Part shown: positions 27,101-35,866 of the stretch, one piece after another
How positions within the stretch are numbered: position 1 is the first letter of the stretch
Layout: each line of letters opens with the position of its first letter
Source: an uncultured Lachnospiraceae bacterium
GTDB lineage: Bacteria; Bacillota; Clostridia; Lachnospirales; Lachnospiraceae
DNA length: 57,373 bases
Reading direction: 5' to 3'
Assembly (NCBI GenBank): GCA_947629565.1
Contig: CANREG010000011.1
Location: 1-57,373, forward strand
Notes under the pieces: model-generated
Databases searched by the model: none
The model's input: the letters and a program-made list of their open reading frames with translations, nothing else
Told to the model about the DNA's origin: nothing
Translations under genes and position numbers: made by a program

Positions 27101-28049
27101 CAAAGGGCAGTTTAAATCCCTTGCGCAGTTCCTCGACCGCAGCCTTATATTCATCGCGCTGTTTCTTAATCCAAAGCGCAGTATCCTGGTTGTACTCTGT
27201 CTTGCCGGGCCTTCCGATATTGGCGAACTTAATTCCGGAAAGCTCTGACCAGCGGGTATAGGTATCGGCTGCAATCATATCATCTAACAACGCAATATCG
27301 GCGCATAACGCTTTTTCCATATAGGGAACGCCGTCTATTCCCCTTGCCCGTTCCAATACCTTTACCACAGTATCTTTCATTTCCAAAGCCCTGCTGCGGA
27401 TTTCCTGCATATAAGCCCTCATAAAGGGCAGCCCCATAAACTCCGTTTCATTTTCTGCGGAAAGCTCTTTTCTCGCCTGATTAATCCATTCCTCCGGCCT
27501 TGGATAGCTTGAGGACAATTCGTAAATTTTTGTGATGTATGCCTCTATCCCCGCATCTTGCTTATCCGCCGAAAAGGCGTCGGAAAACTCCACAAAATCA
27601 GGCCGTTTCTCATAAAATTCCTCTATAACCTGTTGGAGCACCTCATCTCTTAAAAGCGCAATCTCTCCCGCCTCTCCCACGCGGACGCCCGGATCGATTC
27701 CCAAAAGGTGAAAATGTTCCTTTACCACCTGATAACAAAAACTGTCTATGGTTAAAATGTTCGCTTTGTGAATATAATTTAACTGCCGCATAAAATGCTC
27801 GTTGTCCGGTTCCCTAGACAGCATATCCTCTAACGCCGCAGTAATCTTATCCCGCATCTGGGCCGCCGCCGCTTTGGTGAAGGTCACTACTAAAAGTTCA
27901 TCTATATTCATCGGGTTATCCCTATCCGATATCATCTGAAGAATCCGCTCCACTAAAACGGCCGTCTTGCCGGAGCCTGCCGCCGCCGACACTAACAGAT
28001 TGCTGTGTCTTGCGTCGATAACCTGCTGCTGTTCGTCTGTCCAATTCAT
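24156..28049 (-). CDS. addA: AddA: helicase-nuclease subunit of AddAB
   Basis: 1297 residues, slightly longer than most AddA (about 1200-1250). A UvrD-type superfamily 1 helicase occupies the first 900 residues: Walker A AAAGSGKT at 22-29, motif II LIDEYQDSN, and later ASVVAGRINRLL and SIHKSKGLEFPVVFLSG motifs. The C-terminal RecB-type nuclease domain has VDYKTD at 1241-1246, with the catalytic Asp and Lys. With AddB it resects double-strand DNA ends for homologous recombination and degrades foreign linear DNA. The ATG overlaps the addB stop by four bases (ATGA), so translation is coupled. Confidence 0.95.
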   Translation of the reverse strand: MNWTDEQQQVIDARHSNLLVSAAAGSGKTAVLVERILQMISDRDNPMNIDELLVVTFTKAAAAQMRDKITAALEDMLSREPDNEHFMRQLNYIHKANILTIDSFCYQVVKEHFHLLGIDPGVRVGEAGEIALLRDEVLQQVIEEFYEKRPDFVEFSDAFSADKQDAGIEAYITKIYELSSSYPRPEEWINQARKELSAENETEFMGLPFMRAYMQEIRSRALEMKDTVVKVLERARGIDGVPYMEKALCADIALLDDMIAADTYTRWSELSGIKFANIGRPGKTEYNQDTALWIKKQRDEYKAAVEELRKGFKLPFDTVLSQMEKQRNMLSAFLDIADEFRRCFLQAKMKKNILEFSDIEHFALQVLCSGYDGDGNPVPSAAAAELSDGFREILIDEYQDSNYLQEDILRCVSKISKGEYNIFMVGDVKQSIYGFRMARPDLFMDKYHAYPMEAGHSCRKILLKNNFRSRANVLETINYIFYQIMGKELGGIDYTENEELVPGKDFPPMEDGSNEGETDCVELLLGESKDFVFLNAGDEEVISEKKETLDENLEDIGRIELEASVVAGRINRLLGREGGKPYQVTDSETGRLRNVEFKDIVILFRAPKAFQQIFSEVLMDSGIPAKVQNENGYFDTVEIRLLLSLLQVADNPYNDVELAAALRGFFGKMNNEELAMLALLQGRMQEKRGHLYRVVERLAAYGGEQEAGGDHDMGKLIEEAFKLGHSNSREYILQTLCPKCRQFVAIIEDIQERKAYTGLGQLLSDIYYRMGYYYYVEAMPEGGQRIKNLDLFLAETKRFEQGAFKTLFDYLRFVEKLREKSVSLGDAPAQESNEDVVRIMSIHKSKGLEFPVVFLSGIGKGFNLMDTKTPLIIHSDYHLAAKYVDTDRRCGNDTLRRQAVASLMTSESIAEELRILYVGLTRAKEKLIMTGVTPDIPKLIERYKGVAERKEQKLSYSIVRSAGSYLDFITAAFMRNRSFHEAMEKVRKRMDKKGETILSADYELSFALDIPNIRLHTEVYDFKSMAVTHVRSLAEKQMDKMGQLELLRQAPAAGKAEIEKGLLWTYEDDRLTRQKSKLSVTEIKRIYETDYEPSDVVARQTQLQDKYVPDEPCFISGKQPFNAAQKGTWMHKAMELFDNAGAVTRQEIEAHLDRLWREGFLPEETKEFVTADKVFSFANSALGQRMGNAARKGLLYKEKKFVIGVPPDRLFPDWEGKEQTPVVVQGIIDAYFREGDALVLVDYKTDRVRQGQEKMLANRYETQLKYYKDTLEQLTGLTVAETYIYSFALDREIPVPV

Positions 28050-31000
28050 GCCTTGTCACCTCCCTGCGCTTCGCCTCCCATTATCTTCTCCCTCGCCTCC
28101 CGTTTATCAAGCCCGCAACTGATACGGTACTCGTTGCCGCCTATGCCTGCCTCAAACCGGCACACGCTTCGGTAATCGCAGTAGCGGCATGGGGAATTTA
28201 GTTCTCCCTTTTCCGGATTCATGTCAATTTTGCCGTTTACGATATCATTGCCGATTTCTATCATTTTCTCCCGGACAAAATCTGATACCGCCTGCAATTC
28301 CTCCTCTGTAACCAGAGAAGCGTTCTGCGCGGATAACCCGCCGTCCTTATTGTAATTTACAGGCGTTGCCATTCCGGTCTTTCCATCCATAACCTGAAGG
28401 CTCTCTTCTGCTAAGTTGACCAGTCCCGACAGCCTTCCGGCCTTTATTCTCTCCTGCTTAAGTTTTTCTTCATCTACGGCCTCAATAATGGGGTCCTGAA
28501 TATGATAATAATACATGCCGGTGGGAACAATCCGTTTGCCGGGATAGCGCCGCTTAAGAAGCTCCTCCATAACGCTCATATATACGGTAAGCTGAAGCTG
28601 TTTCCCCTCATACATCTTAACAAAATCAATATCCTTCTCGCTGGATTTATAATCGATTACCTTGATGTATACGCAATCCTCCGTCTCTCTGATATCCACC
28701 CTGTCCACAATACCGTTTAACTCCATGCGGCTGCCGTCTTTTAGCGCCATATCAATGTATGCAAGCTGCTGCTCCGGCGCAAATTTCATTTCAAAAAATG
28801 CAGGCTCCATATCGCCGTACTCTAAATGACGGCAGAGGTTTTCCATGCTTCTGGCGGCGACCCGGATTAAGACCTCCAACTGGTGGCGGCTGCGGTAACT
28901 GCTCTCAAATATCGTCTCATTCTCCTCCTTTGCCGCAGCCTCGGTAAGCTCCCTGGCAGCCTCATACCGCTCCTCGTCCGTCATGCTGTCAGGATGATAC
29001 TTCCCATCCCGCACGCCCTTGAAAAAATTCTCCATTACGGCATGAAGAATGGTTCCGATATGATTCGCCTCAACCTTGTACTCCTCCCGCTTGCGCAGCT
29101 TCAATCCATACTGCAAAAAGAACTGATAGGCGCAGCCCGAATAGGTCTCTAAACGGGACACGCTATGCAGCATCTTATCTCCATATAGACTTTTCGCAAG
29201 CAGCTTATCCAACGCGCGGTTCTGATTGTTATAGAGAAATCCGTCTAATATCCGTTCCTCCATAGGAGAATCATATTGCTTTAGCGCTTCATATGCAGAT
29301 GAATCCGTCATGTCGCCGGACAAAAGCTGCCCCGCAAAATCTGAGCCTAACTCCTCTTTAGTGGCCGGACGCATGGACCTTATCTGTTCCCCTGCTTCTT
29401 CCGGCAAAAGACCGGGGAAAATCTGCCGAATCCGGCTGACAAAATAGGAGGGCCGAAGCTCTGCCCCTTTGTCGTCCGACTGCCGGTAAGATATGCAAAT
29501 CCGCTCCCCGGCCTGGGTAAGCTGAAGATAAAAGTAAAACTGCTGCAAGAAAATTTCCTGCCTGCTGTCCACCGCCAGTTCCACATTCATCTCCTTTAAC
29601 TGCATCCGGTCCTTATCCCCCAAGATTCCCTTTTCCGAGGTGTTTGCCGGTAGCAGTCCCTCATTGGCTCCCGCCACAAAAAGAAACCGGATATGGTGAA
29701 GTCTGGTCCGCTCCATGTCTCCGATTACCACCTGGTCTAAAGTGGACGGGATAACCCCAAGCTTCATATCGGCAATTCCCGTCATAAGAATCCGTGAAAA
29801 ATCCTCCCTGGCAATCTCCTCTTTCCCCAAAATATCCATAGTCTTATCCAAAACCTCTATCCATTTGCCATAGACCTGCTGATATGCTTTCGCCTCCTTA
29901 AGCCTTCCCTTCTCCTCTAACCAAAGGCTCTTTTCATGGAGCTTTTCCGCCATATGATTTTCCTTCAAAAAATCATAGAGCGCCCGTATATACTCGTCTG
30001 CCAAGGCCTTCTTCTTTCCAAAGACAAGAGCTGCTTTTTCCAGCTTTTCCATAAAAGCCCTTCTGGTCTCATTTAATTCATGGAGCCCTTTCACTCCGCC
30101 CTGAAAGGCCCTGTTCCACCAGCTATATCCGCGGACGCCGTATTTTAAGGCATAGTTTTCCAAATCGTAGACCGCAGTCCGGTCCATTTCCAGAAATCCC
30201 GATTTTAAAAAGGTAAACACACTGTCATAGGAAAAATCCGTCTCGAATAAATCCATGAACATCTGCACTGCCTCTACAATCGGATTGCGGGATAAGGTTT
30301 CACTGATATCCAAAAAGCAGGGCACTCCCGACTGCTCCATAGCCTGTCTCCAGACCTCCGCCTGCTCCTTTGTGTCGCCGGTAATAATCGCAAAATCTCT
30401 GTAGCGCCAGCCTCCCTCCATGACATACCGCCTGATTGTTCTGGCAATCCATACCGCTTCCTGCCTTACATCTTTCGCCCGCATCAACCCAATATCCCCG
30501 ACGTTGCCGGAATACGCCTTTACCGGAAACCGGAACAGGCTGCGCTCCATATGCATAAGCTCCGGCGAAGCCTTCTGCCGATGATTGCCGGAAAATCCCA
30601 CATGGGGCAATACCGGCACACGACGGTCCCCTGCCAGACGGCACAGTCTGTCGACAGACTGCTTACCAAGGGTAAACAACCCCTGCTCGCTGTACTCGTT
30701 CTGCCCGAAAATATCCTCGTCCATAGTAAAGGAAAAATACAGGTTGCCCCCTAATTCCATCAATTTTCCAATCACATCATACTGTACCGGCGTAAATCCG
30801 GTAAACCCGTCAAAATAAATCTCTGCTTCCCTTAAAATCTTAGAATCTCCCGCCACCTCTGCCAACATGGACAAAATCTGTTCCGTTACCATATAGGAAT
30901 CCGCCATAGCCTGATTAAACGCCTGATAGAGCAGACGCAAATCCGAAAGTTTGTGATACAGGCTCCTCTCCGGCGACAGACTTTCTAACACCCGGTCTAA

Positions 31001-31414
31001 CACCTGCTCTGTAATCCGATACTGATAAAATTCCGAAAGCACGGACTTTACCTCGTCTACAAAGCCCTGCCGGGATACCATGCCGCCATAATAGGTAAGC
31101 TGCTCCTCATTCTCCTTTAAAAGTTTCATAATCAGCATACTCTTGCCATAGTCGTCTAGTATATCCCTTGTGTGGACATTGAGTTCATCAAACACCTGAA
31201 ACGCCAGCCGGGTAAAGCTTAAAATAGAGATATCCATGGTTCCCCCCATGGGATGCATGGCAGCCATGTCCTGTTCTGCCGCCATATTAGCCTGCTCCGG
31301 CAGAATAAATAATATCGGCTTGTGGTCCGGCTCCATGGATTGTTCAATCATCTTCTTATACATTGCCGTCGTCTTACCGCTGCCACCGGCGCCTAAATAG
31401 AATTGTACCGCCAT
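28046..31414 (-). CDS. addB: AddB: nuclease subunit of AddAB
   Basis: 1122 residues from the chosen ATG. The N-terminus has the nucleotide-binding loop GAGGSGKTT at 8-16; the C-terminus has the RecB-type nuclease motif VIDYKSSEKDID and the iron-sulfur cysteines CRYCDYRSVC near 1076-1085, with an earlier ligand probably in SGCAYQFF. In AddAB this subunit scans for Chi and cuts the second strand. AGGAGG lies six bases before the ATG; the longer reading with 12 more residues has no support. First gene of the addBA pair. Confidence 0.95.
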   Translation of the reverse strand: MAVQFYLGAGGSGKTTAMYKKMIEQSMEPDHKPILFILPEQANMAAEQDMAAMHPMGGTMDISILSFTRLAFQVFDELNVHTRDILDDYGKSMLIMKLLKENEEQLTYYGGMVSRQGFVDEVKSVLSEFYQYRITEQVLDRVLESLSPERSLYHKLSDLRLLYQAFNQAMADSYMVTEQILSMLAEVAGDSKILREAEIYFDGFTGFTPVQYDVIGKLMELGGNLYFSFTMDEDIFGQNEYSEQGLFTLGKQSVDRLCRLAGDRRVPVLPHVGFSGNHRQKASPELMHMERSLFRFPVKAYSGNVGDIGLMRAKDVRQEAVWIARTIRRYVMEGGWRYRDFAIITGDTKEQAEVWRQAMEQSGVPCFLDISETLSRNPIVEAVQMFMDLFETDFSYDSVFTFLKSGFLEMDRTAVYDLENYALKYGVRGYSWWNRAFQGGVKGLHELNETRRAFMEKLEKAALVFGKKKALADEYIRALYDFLKENHMAEKLHEKSLWLEEKGRLKEAKAYQQVYGKWIEVLDKTMDILGKEEIAREDFSRILMTGIADMKLGVIPSTLDQVVIGDMERTRLHHIRFLFVAGANEGLLPANTSEKGILGDKDRMQLKEMNVELAVDSRQEIFLQQFYFYLQLTQAGERICISYRQSDDKGAELRPSYFVSRIRQIFPGLLPEEAGEQIRSMRPATKEELGSDFAGQLLSGDMTDSSAYEALKQYDSPMEERILDGFLYNNQNRALDKLLAKSLYGDKMLHSVSRLETYSGCAYQFFLQYGLKLRKREEYKVEANHIGTILHAVMENFFKGVRDGKYHPDSMTDEERYEAARELTEAAAKEENETIFESSYRSRHQLEVLIRVAARSMENLCRHLEYGDMEPAFFEMKFAPEQQLAYIDMALKDGSRMELNGIVDRVDIRETEDCVYIKVIDYKSSEKDIDFVKMYEGKQLQLTVYMSVMEELLKRRYPGKRIVPTGMYYYHIQDPIIEAVDEEKLKQERIKAGRLSGLVNLAEESLQVMDGKTGMATPVNYNKDGGLSAQNASLVTEEELQAVSDFVREKMIEIGNDIVNGKIDMNPEKGELNSPCRYCDYRSVCRFEAGIGGNEYRISCGLDKREAREKIMGGEAQGGDKA

Positions 31415-31555
31415 GCTGCACCTCCTGTTTCGCTGAATATTTAATCCCATTATAACATACTTTCCCGCCGCCCCATGGCAATTCTGAAAATTTTTTGTTC
31501 TATTTTTTTATTTCTTCTCATATCCTTATAATAAGCAATCGTTGGGAGGAATCTT

Positions 31556-31993
31556 ATGGGCGCACAGACAAAAATTGTCGTAATCAAAGCAAAAGAAATC
31601 CTGTATACCGCAATTTTTTTGATTCTTGGTATTTTATTAATCATCCTGCTGATCAATATGTTTGGAAAAGGAAAAGGCAGCAAGGCGGAAACCGCAAATA
31701 AATATATCCCCGGAGTATATTCCTCAACCATTACCCTCGGTGAAAACACCTTAAATGTTGCCGTCACCGTTGACGAGGACACCATAAGCGGAGTAAGCAT
31801 TGAAAATCTTGACGAAACCGTCACCACCATGTACCCGCTTCTTGAGCCCGCATTAAATGAAATCAACAACCAGATTTCCGTTGTGGACAGCGTGGACGAT
31901 ATTACATACTCCAAGGAAAACCAGTATACTTACATCATATTAAATCAGGCGATTAAAAATGCCTTAAGCCAGGCCGCAGTAAAGAAAAAATGA
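31556..31993 (+). CDS. Small membrane-anchored FMN-binding-like protein
   Basis: 145 residues: one membrane segment at about 14-36, then a soluble domain beginning IPGVYSSTITLGENTLNVAV and continuing VTVDEDTISGVSIENL, which resembles the FMN_bind domain found in RnfG-type proteins. The threonine motif that covalently attaches FMN is not obvious, so flavin binding is uncertain. GGGAGG precedes the ATG by seven bases. Single plus-strand gene ending at a strong terminator. Confidence 0.7.
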   Translation: MGAQTKIVVIKAKEILYTAIFLILGILLIILLINMFGKGKGSKAETANKYIPGVYSSTITLGENTLNVAVTVDEDTISGVSIENLDETVTTMYPLLEPALNEINNQISVVDSVDDITYSKENQYTYIILNQAIKNALSQAAVKKK

Positions 31994-32023
31994 ATCATTC
32001 CTGAAGGGAATACAGAAAATAGA

Positions 32024-32071
32024 AATGAGGGTATCAAGGACCGCAGCCGGTCCGGATACCCTCATTTTTTT
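32024..32071 (+). terminator. Strong intrinsic terminator
   Basis: ATGAGGGTATC pairs with GATACCCTCAT, with an inner GGACCG/CGGTCC extension, followed by seven T on the plus strand. It ends the gene at 31556-31993. Confidence 0.88.
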
Positions 32072-32116
32072 GACTTCCCAGATGACAAATCATCCGCTTA
32101 GTTTATTTTGAAATCG

Positions 32117-32788
32117 CTAATTCTGCTTCGGGACAATGGAATCCTTCGCCTTATAAATGGAGTGGGCCGGCACAACGCCCCGTACCATGCTGACCGGATA
32201 TACATTGGAATCCTGACAGATTACCGAACCGGGATTTAACACGGAATTACAGCCAATCTCCACATGGTCCCCCAACATGGCGCCAAACTTTTTAAGGCCG
32301 GTGTCTATGTCGTAGCCCTCCCCCTTTACATGAACCAAGGTCTTATCGGCTTTCACATTAGAGGTAATGGAACCGGCTCCCATATGGGAATAAAAGCCCA
32401 AAACGGAATCCCCGACATAATTGTAATGGGGCACCTGCACATGGTTAAATAAGATTACATTCTTAAGTTCTGTGGAGTTGCCGACTACACAATCGTTTCC
32501 CACTAAGGCGTTTCCCCGGATAAATGCCCCCGGACGCACTTCTGTGCGTTCGCCGATAATACAGGGGCCGGTTATATAGTTGTTGGGATAAATGACTGCC
32601 GACTTGGCAATCCACACATTTTCTTCCCGCTGCTCATAAATATCCTCTGGCAGCGTCTTCCCCAATTCCTTGATAAATTCTCCGATTTTCGGAAGCGCCT
32701 CCCATGGATAGGTCAATCCCTCCAGCAAGGGCTTTGCCAGTGTTTCCTCCAAAGTATACAATTCTTTAATCGTCACCTGATTTTCCAT
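32117..32788 (-). CDS. Left-handed beta-helix protein, sugar-nucleotide acyltransferase-like
   Basis: 223 residues. An N-terminal helical part of about 65 residues precedes hexapeptide repeats from about 68 to 205 (IITGPCIIGERTEV-like units, VGNDCVVGNS, GAGSITSNVKADKTLVHV, IGCNSVLNPGSVICQDS). The pattern matches the C-terminal half of GlmU-like bifunctional enzymes, without the nucleotidyltransferase half. Such free-standing proteins are often labelled UDP-GlcNAc pyrophosphorylase-like; acyl transfer to a sugar phosphate is more consistent with the fold. Single gene; no partner is visible. Confidence 0.82.
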   Translation of the reverse strand: MENQVTIKELYTLEETLAKPLLEGLTYPWEALPKIGEFIKELGKTLPEDIYEQREENVWIAKSAVIYPNNYITGPCIIGERTEVRPGAFIRGNALVGNDCVVGNSTELKNVILFNHVQVPHYNYVGDSVLGFYSHMGAGSITSNVKADKTLVHVKGEGYDIDTGLKKFGAMLGDHVEIGCNSVLNPGSVICQDSNVYPVSMVRGVVPAHSIYKAKDSIVPKQN

Positions 32789-32898
32789 TATTGATTCCTT
32801 TCATAGCTGACATGATTCTACTTGCGCAACACGCATAGCGTCAAAAGTGTTTTGCATACACTCATCCAATCTTTTCTGATTATAACATACTACAAAAT

Positions 32899-32957
32899 AA
32901 AAAAAAACAAAAAGCTGATGCCTTCTGCCATAATAAAATCACAGAAGCACCAGCTTT
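32899..32957 (-). terminator. Terminator of the LytTR/AgrC/lipoprotein operon
   Basis: An imperfect long stem (AAGCTG...TTCTG with CAGAAG...CAGCTT) lies 25 bases after the lipoprotein stop and is followed on the minus strand by a T-rich run. Confidence 0.75.
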
Positions 32958-32981
32958 AAGCAACCGAAAGTTTTCTCAAAA

Positions 32982-33704
32982 TCAGCGGCTTGCCGCATAG
33001 GATGTCTTGCGCTCTCCGTCTGTATCCGTATAAGAATAGGCGAAAACATAATCGTCACAACCGTCAATCATGGTAAAGACGATTTTTCTTTTGACGGTGT
33101 CGCCAGGTCTTGGGTTTTCTTCTCCCTCTCCAATCGTATCTTTCGTAACATCCGTACAACTTCCCACACCCAGATACATTGTACCGTCCTTTTCAAATCC
33201 TCTGCCATCACGATTTTCGGCGCTTAAGGACAGATCACTGACCGTTATGCCAAAATCCTCTTGGGAATATTCCTCCGGATACCTAATTTCATATTCCATC
33301 TCATAGTATTTAATGAAATCTTCCTCCGGCTGCTCTAAAACCCAGAAATTACCGCCGTTGTTATAAGCCTCCACAGAAGCCTGCGCGTCACTGTTCACGC
33401 CGGTAACCCTCCAATAGATAACCTCCTGTTCCCCGGAGACGGGATTAAATGCAGCAGACTTTATCCACTCACCTATCGGCGCCGGTGATTCTGCGTTCTT
33501 ATATTGTTCATCAGCAGCGCCCGCTTCGTCAGACGACTCTTCACCGGCATCCTCGGATACTTCTTCGCTGTCACCGTCAACGCTTTCTTCCACCGTTGAA
33601 TCTGCATCAGTGCCGCCGTTTTCCTCCCCGTTGCATCCAAATAAGCCGAAACATATAATCCCACAGATGATAAGGGCAAGTTTTGTTTTTAATTTTCGTT
33701 TCAT
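32982..33704 (-). CDS. Lipoprotein with acidic linker, unknown function
   Basis: 240 residues. The signal peptide ends in a lipobox LFGC near residue 24, so the protein should be lipid-anchored outside the membrane. An acidic, low-complexity linker (about 26-75, rich in Glu, Asp, Ser) leads to a beta-rich domain with EWIKSAAFNPVSGEQEVIYW. I do not recognise the domain. AGGAGGAG precedes the ATG at 33704. It is the last gene of an operon with a LytTR regulator and an AgrC-like kinase, 57 bases after the kinase stop, and could present or modify the sensed signal. Confidence 0.82.
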   Translation of the reverse strand: MKRKLKTKLALIICGIICFGLFGCNGEENGGTDADSTVEESVDGDSEEVSEDAGEESSDEAGAADEQYKNAESPAPIGEWIKSAAFNPVSGEQEVIYWRVTGVNSDAQASVEAYNNGGNFWVLEQPEEDFIKYYEMEYEIRYPEEYSQEDFGITVSDLSLSAENRDGRGFEKDGTMYLGVGSCTDVTKDTIGEGEENPRPGDTVKRKIVFTMIDGCDDYVFAYSYTDTDGERKTSYAASR

Positions 33705-33761
33705 TAATATTCTCCTCCTGCATAAGTTATGTAAAATTTTTGTTTGCAGGAGCATCATATC

Positions 33762-35102
33762 CTAAAAATCTTTTGCTTTCAATAATTCTTGCCTATTCGG
33801 TTGTTCAGCTTGATTATTCGGTAAAAAAGCGCTCAATTCAAAATATCCATCCTTCTCAGACACCTGAAAATCACCGTTATATTTATCACATATGGCTTTC
33901 ATATTTTCAATGCCAAAGCCATGGGAAAAAGCGTCTTTTTTTAAGCTCACCCCAACGGCTCTGCGGTTCGCGCTGACTTTGTTTCTGACAAAAACAGATA
34001 TTCCTCCGGCACAGGGCAGCACCCGTATCTCAATCACCCTGTCGTCTGTATTTTCAATGCGCCTGCTTTCCTCAATAGCGTTGTCAATAGCGTTTCCTAA
34101 TAGAATACACAAATCAATCTCGTCAATCGATACAAGTTCCCCCAACACCACCGAAATATATCTTTCCTTACATATTCTATCCATTTCTTTTTCTTTTGCT
34201 TCTAACAATGCATCTACCGTTTGGGAGCCTGAGGATATCCGGGACACAGAAGAAATCTGTTCTGTATATTCCTGTAGCTTCTTTTTTGCCTCCTCCACTC
34301 TGCCCTGCTCCAGATAGGATTCTACTGCCAAAGCAAAATTCTTTACATCATGGATATTCTTACTTGCGGCCCGGGTGTTCTCCCGCAGATTTTCATAATT
34401 TCTTACCTGAAGTTTATACTGATTCTCCATCTCCCGGAGTTTAATCTGATTTTCTTTATACTGTAGCTGCCGGTCATTAAGGAAAAATACGGCAATGACA
34501 GCAGCGCCCATTAAAATCATAGAAATAACGGCTAAGACATTTTTCGTTCCGGAATAAGAATCCACCACTTCATTAATAAAAAAGGCAGTATGAAACAGAA
34601 TAAATATAAACAGCACCGTCAACGCCACCGAAAAGCCGCCGTCAAGTCTCCTTCGGCCCTTTTTGGTAAAAACCGCCACCAGCTTCAACAGCAGATACGG
34701 CATCACCTTGCTGGCCAAAACATTTAAAACATATAACAGATCTGATTCTCTTATACTGTTGATATCCACTTTAAGCAGGGTAATCGTGATAACGCCCGTC
34801 ACTATTTCAGAGGTATCGAGAAAAGCACTGCCAATCAGCACCGAATAGATCCTTTTCAAAAAAGTAGAATCATAACAATAAGTAAACAGGAACATCCAAA
34901 TGACAGTGACAAACACCCTGACCTGCATAACCTCCACAAAAAATACATTCCCAACGGAAAGAAAATACGCTGTGCCGGCGCATGCCACCCTGCGAAACCT
35001 GCTCCCGCTTGGTGAAACAAGAAAAATTTTGCAAAAAACCGAAAACACAAAAATTGTGGCAACACACCCAAATATTTCTATAAAAAACCTTGTCAAACTC
35101 AT
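33762..35102 (-). CDS. AgrC-like GHKL sensor histidine kinase
   Basis: 446 residues. Six or seven membrane segments fill residues 5-207, as in AgrC/VirS-type peptide sensors. A coiled coil (about 212-245) leads to the histidine motif NIHDVKNFA with His251, then the GHKL ATPase part with N-box LLGNAIDNAIEES and a G-box in HGFGIENMKAICDKYNG. It should phosphorylate the LytTR regulator whose gene ends one base before its start. No agrB/agrD-type peptide gene is seen nearby, so the signal is unknown. Confidence 0.92.
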   Translation of the reverse strand: MSLTRFFIEIFGCVATIFVFSVFCKIFLVSPSGSRFRRVACAGTAYFLSVGNVFFVEVMQVRVFVTVIWMFLFTYCYDSTFLKRIYSVLIGSAFLDTSEIVTGVITITLLKVDINSIRESDLLYVLNVLASKVMPYLLLKLVAVFTKKGRRRLDGGFSVALTVLFIFILFHTAFFINEVVDSYSGTKNVLAVISMILMGAAVIAVFFLNDRQLQYKENQIKLREMENQYKLQVRNYENLRENTRAASKNIHDVKNFALAVESYLEQGRVEEAKKKLQEYTEQISSVSRISSGSQTVDALLEAKEKEMDRICKERYISVVLGELVSIDEIDLCILLGNAIDNAIEESRRIENTDDRVIEIRVLPCAGGISVFVRNKVSANRRAVGVSLKKDAFSHGFGIENMKAICDKYNGDFQVSEKDGYFELSAFLPNNQAEQPNRQELLKAKDF

Positions 35103-35103
35103 A

Positions 35104-35805
35104 TCAGACTCCTGAAAGATAAAGATTCAAATCAGATAAAAAGGACTTGTAGAAACGCCTGCTGATATATCTTATGTCCCCATTGTCAAACTCAATCCGC
35201 TTCGTGTCAACCCTGCGGACATGGCAGAGGTTCACGAGAATCCCCTGCTCCGCCTTTGAAAATCCGTATTTTGAAAGCTGCCGCTCCGCCTCCTTTAATG
35301 CACCATTATACAGATATTCCTTACCGGCAGTTTTCACTGCAAGATGTCTGTTTTTGGTTTCAATATAAAGAATATCAGAACATTTAAGCAATATTTTCTC
35401 ATGGCCATAGCTTATTTCAAAAGTCTGGTTCCTAAGTTTTATGGTTCTGATTGCCCGTTCCAACTCATATCGAAAATCCCTGTATTCAATGGGTTTAAAC
35501 ATATACTGAAAAGCATTGACATAAAAGGCCTCCTTCACATACTGTTTGTATGCGGTTGTAAAAATAATCAGCGTACTGCCAAAATCTTTACAGATACACT
35601 TTGCCGCCTCTATTCCGGTCATGCTGTCCATCTCAATATCAAGAAACACAATGTCGAAGGCATCGCCTTCCCTTAGTTTTTCTAACAGTCCTTCCGCGCT
35701 TGAAGTAAAAAAACATTCTATCGGATATTCCTTCATGATTTCCAGATATCCGCTTATTCTGTCCAAGCACTCCTTTTCATCATCAACCACTGCAATTCTG
35801 ATCAA
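35104..35805 (-). CDS. LytTR-family response regulator, AgrA-like
   Basis: 233 residues from a TTG preceded by AAGGGCGG; a TTG eight codons earlier (35829) is also possible. The receiver domain has AVVDDEKE at the N-terminus and the phospho-acceptor Asp in FLDIEMDSMTG (Asp56). The C-terminal LytTR DNA-binding domain (about 130-230) contains EKILLKCSDILYIETKNRH and FSKAEQGILVNLCHVRRV. It is the first gene of the operon and presumably activates target promoters with two direct-repeat sites. Confidence 0.92.
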   Translation of the reverse strand: MIRIAVVDDEKECLDRISGYLEIMKEYPIECFFTSSAEGLLEKLREGDAFDIVFLDIEMDSMTGIEAAKCICKDFGSTLIIFTTAYKQYVKEAFYVNAFQYMFKPIEYRDFRYELERAIRTIKLRNQTFEISYGHEKILLKCSDILYIETKNRHLAVKTAGKEYLYNGALKEAERQLSKYGFSKAEQGILVNLCHVRRVDTKRIEFDNGDIRYISRRFYKSFLSDLNLYLSGV

Positions 35806-35866
35806 GTTTCTACCGCCCTTCTGTATCAATCTTCATCCTGTGTCCAATGATTGCGACCATATGCAC

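Noticed and set aside
31450-31914. Minus-strand reading of 154 codons opposite the FMN-binding-like gene
   Set aside because: Antisense to a gene with a clear ribosome binding site, membrane segment and terminator; no family features.
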